Shown here in pieces: positions 63,961 to 64,000 of a stretch of DNA of 64,000 bases. The notes beneath the pieces are model-generated. The model was not told the origin of the DNA. It worked only from the letters and a program-made list of their open reading frames with translations, and searched no databases. Origin of the DNA: Domibacillus epiphyticus (GTDB lineage: Bacteria > Bacillota > Bacilli > Bacillales > Domibacillaceae); contig NZ_MSFI01000005.1 of NCBI RefSeq assembly GCF_001975785.1, forward strand, positions 51,944-115,943, written 5' to 3'. Every line of letters begins with the position of its first letter. Within the stretch, counting starts at the first letter, position 1. A program made the translations under genes and the position numbers.

Positions 63961-64000
63961 GTGACCCCTAAAAGTTAGACACGGTTATTTCATTAGGCAG
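63961..64000. mobile_element. Possible end of an IS3-family element, cut by the window edge
   Basis: TGACCCCTAAAAGTTAGACA and the bases after it resemble the terminal inverted repeat of IS150-group IS3 elements. No transposase is in view, because the window ends. Confidence 0.5.

Overview
The window is a chromosomal segment from a Bacillus-like endospore-forming Firmicute (order Bacillales). Evidence: gene order matches several Bacillus subtilis neighbourhoods (secG-est-rnr-smpB-ssrA; cggR-gapA-pgk-tpiA-gpmI-eno; nudix-rapZ-yvcK-whiA-crh; trxB-yvcD; hisZGDBHAFI; hprK-lgt-yvoD-ppaX-yvoF; yvlB-yvlD; uvrBA-csbA-minJ), AGGAGG ribosome binding sites, many TTG/GTG starts, and small Bacillus families (CsbA, YhfH, YjcZ). 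I cannot name the species from sequence alone.

Layout. 1-8060 is the most accessory-like part: the tail of an amino acid antiporter, a second amino acid permease, an alpha/beta hydrolase with a YjbQ-family gene, a sulfonate/nitrate-type ABC importer, and a short tyrosine-recombinase-like gene behind a repeat cluster. 8061-14815 holds a KdpD-type universal stress protein divergent from a complete seven-gene mrp Na+/H+ antiporter operon. 14845-19265 is tmRNA, smpB, rnr, est and secG. 19582-26690 is the glycolytic operon with CggR and its operator. 26780-29336 carries a glutaredoxin-like gene, sigL, clpP with a CtsR site, and tRNA-Arg(CCG). 29826-31139 is a lone MFS transporter bracketed by two related hairpins. 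31419-38660 holds a hypothetical membrane protein, the crh-whiA-yvcK-rapZ-nudix operon, trxB and a TPR protein. 38769-45214 is the complete histidine operon. A decayed gene lies at 45336-45822. 45916-51373 is a CstA-type carrier and the hprK operon. 51502-59649 holds an amidase, yvlD, yvlB, uvrA, uvrB, csbA and an HD nucleotidase. 59778-63845 holds a YhfH zinc ribbon, MinJ, a Cys/Met PLP enzyme, a ResA-like thioredoxin with a membrane partner, and a YjcZ peptide. The last 40 bases look like the end of an IS3-family element.

How the genes connect. The glycolytic operon (CggR control), hprK/ppaX/crh (HPr and Crh serine phosphorylation) and yvcK/rapZ together cover carbon catabolite control and central carbon flux. 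SmpB, tmRNA, RNase R and ClpP form the trans-translation, RNA decay and proteolysis set. UvrA and UvrB give nucleotide excision repair. Mrp and the adjacent USP protein point to Na+/K+/pH homeostasis.

I see no CRISPR array, prophage, toxin-antitoxin or defence island. The less ordinary observations are a predicted tmRNA tag that does not end in LAA, a decayed gene and a chemotaxis-receptor remnant not marked by long ORFs, a promoter placed just upstream of a terminator-like hairpin before pgk, a repeated hairpin flanking the MFS gene, and a recombinase-like protein lacking the first catalytic arginine.
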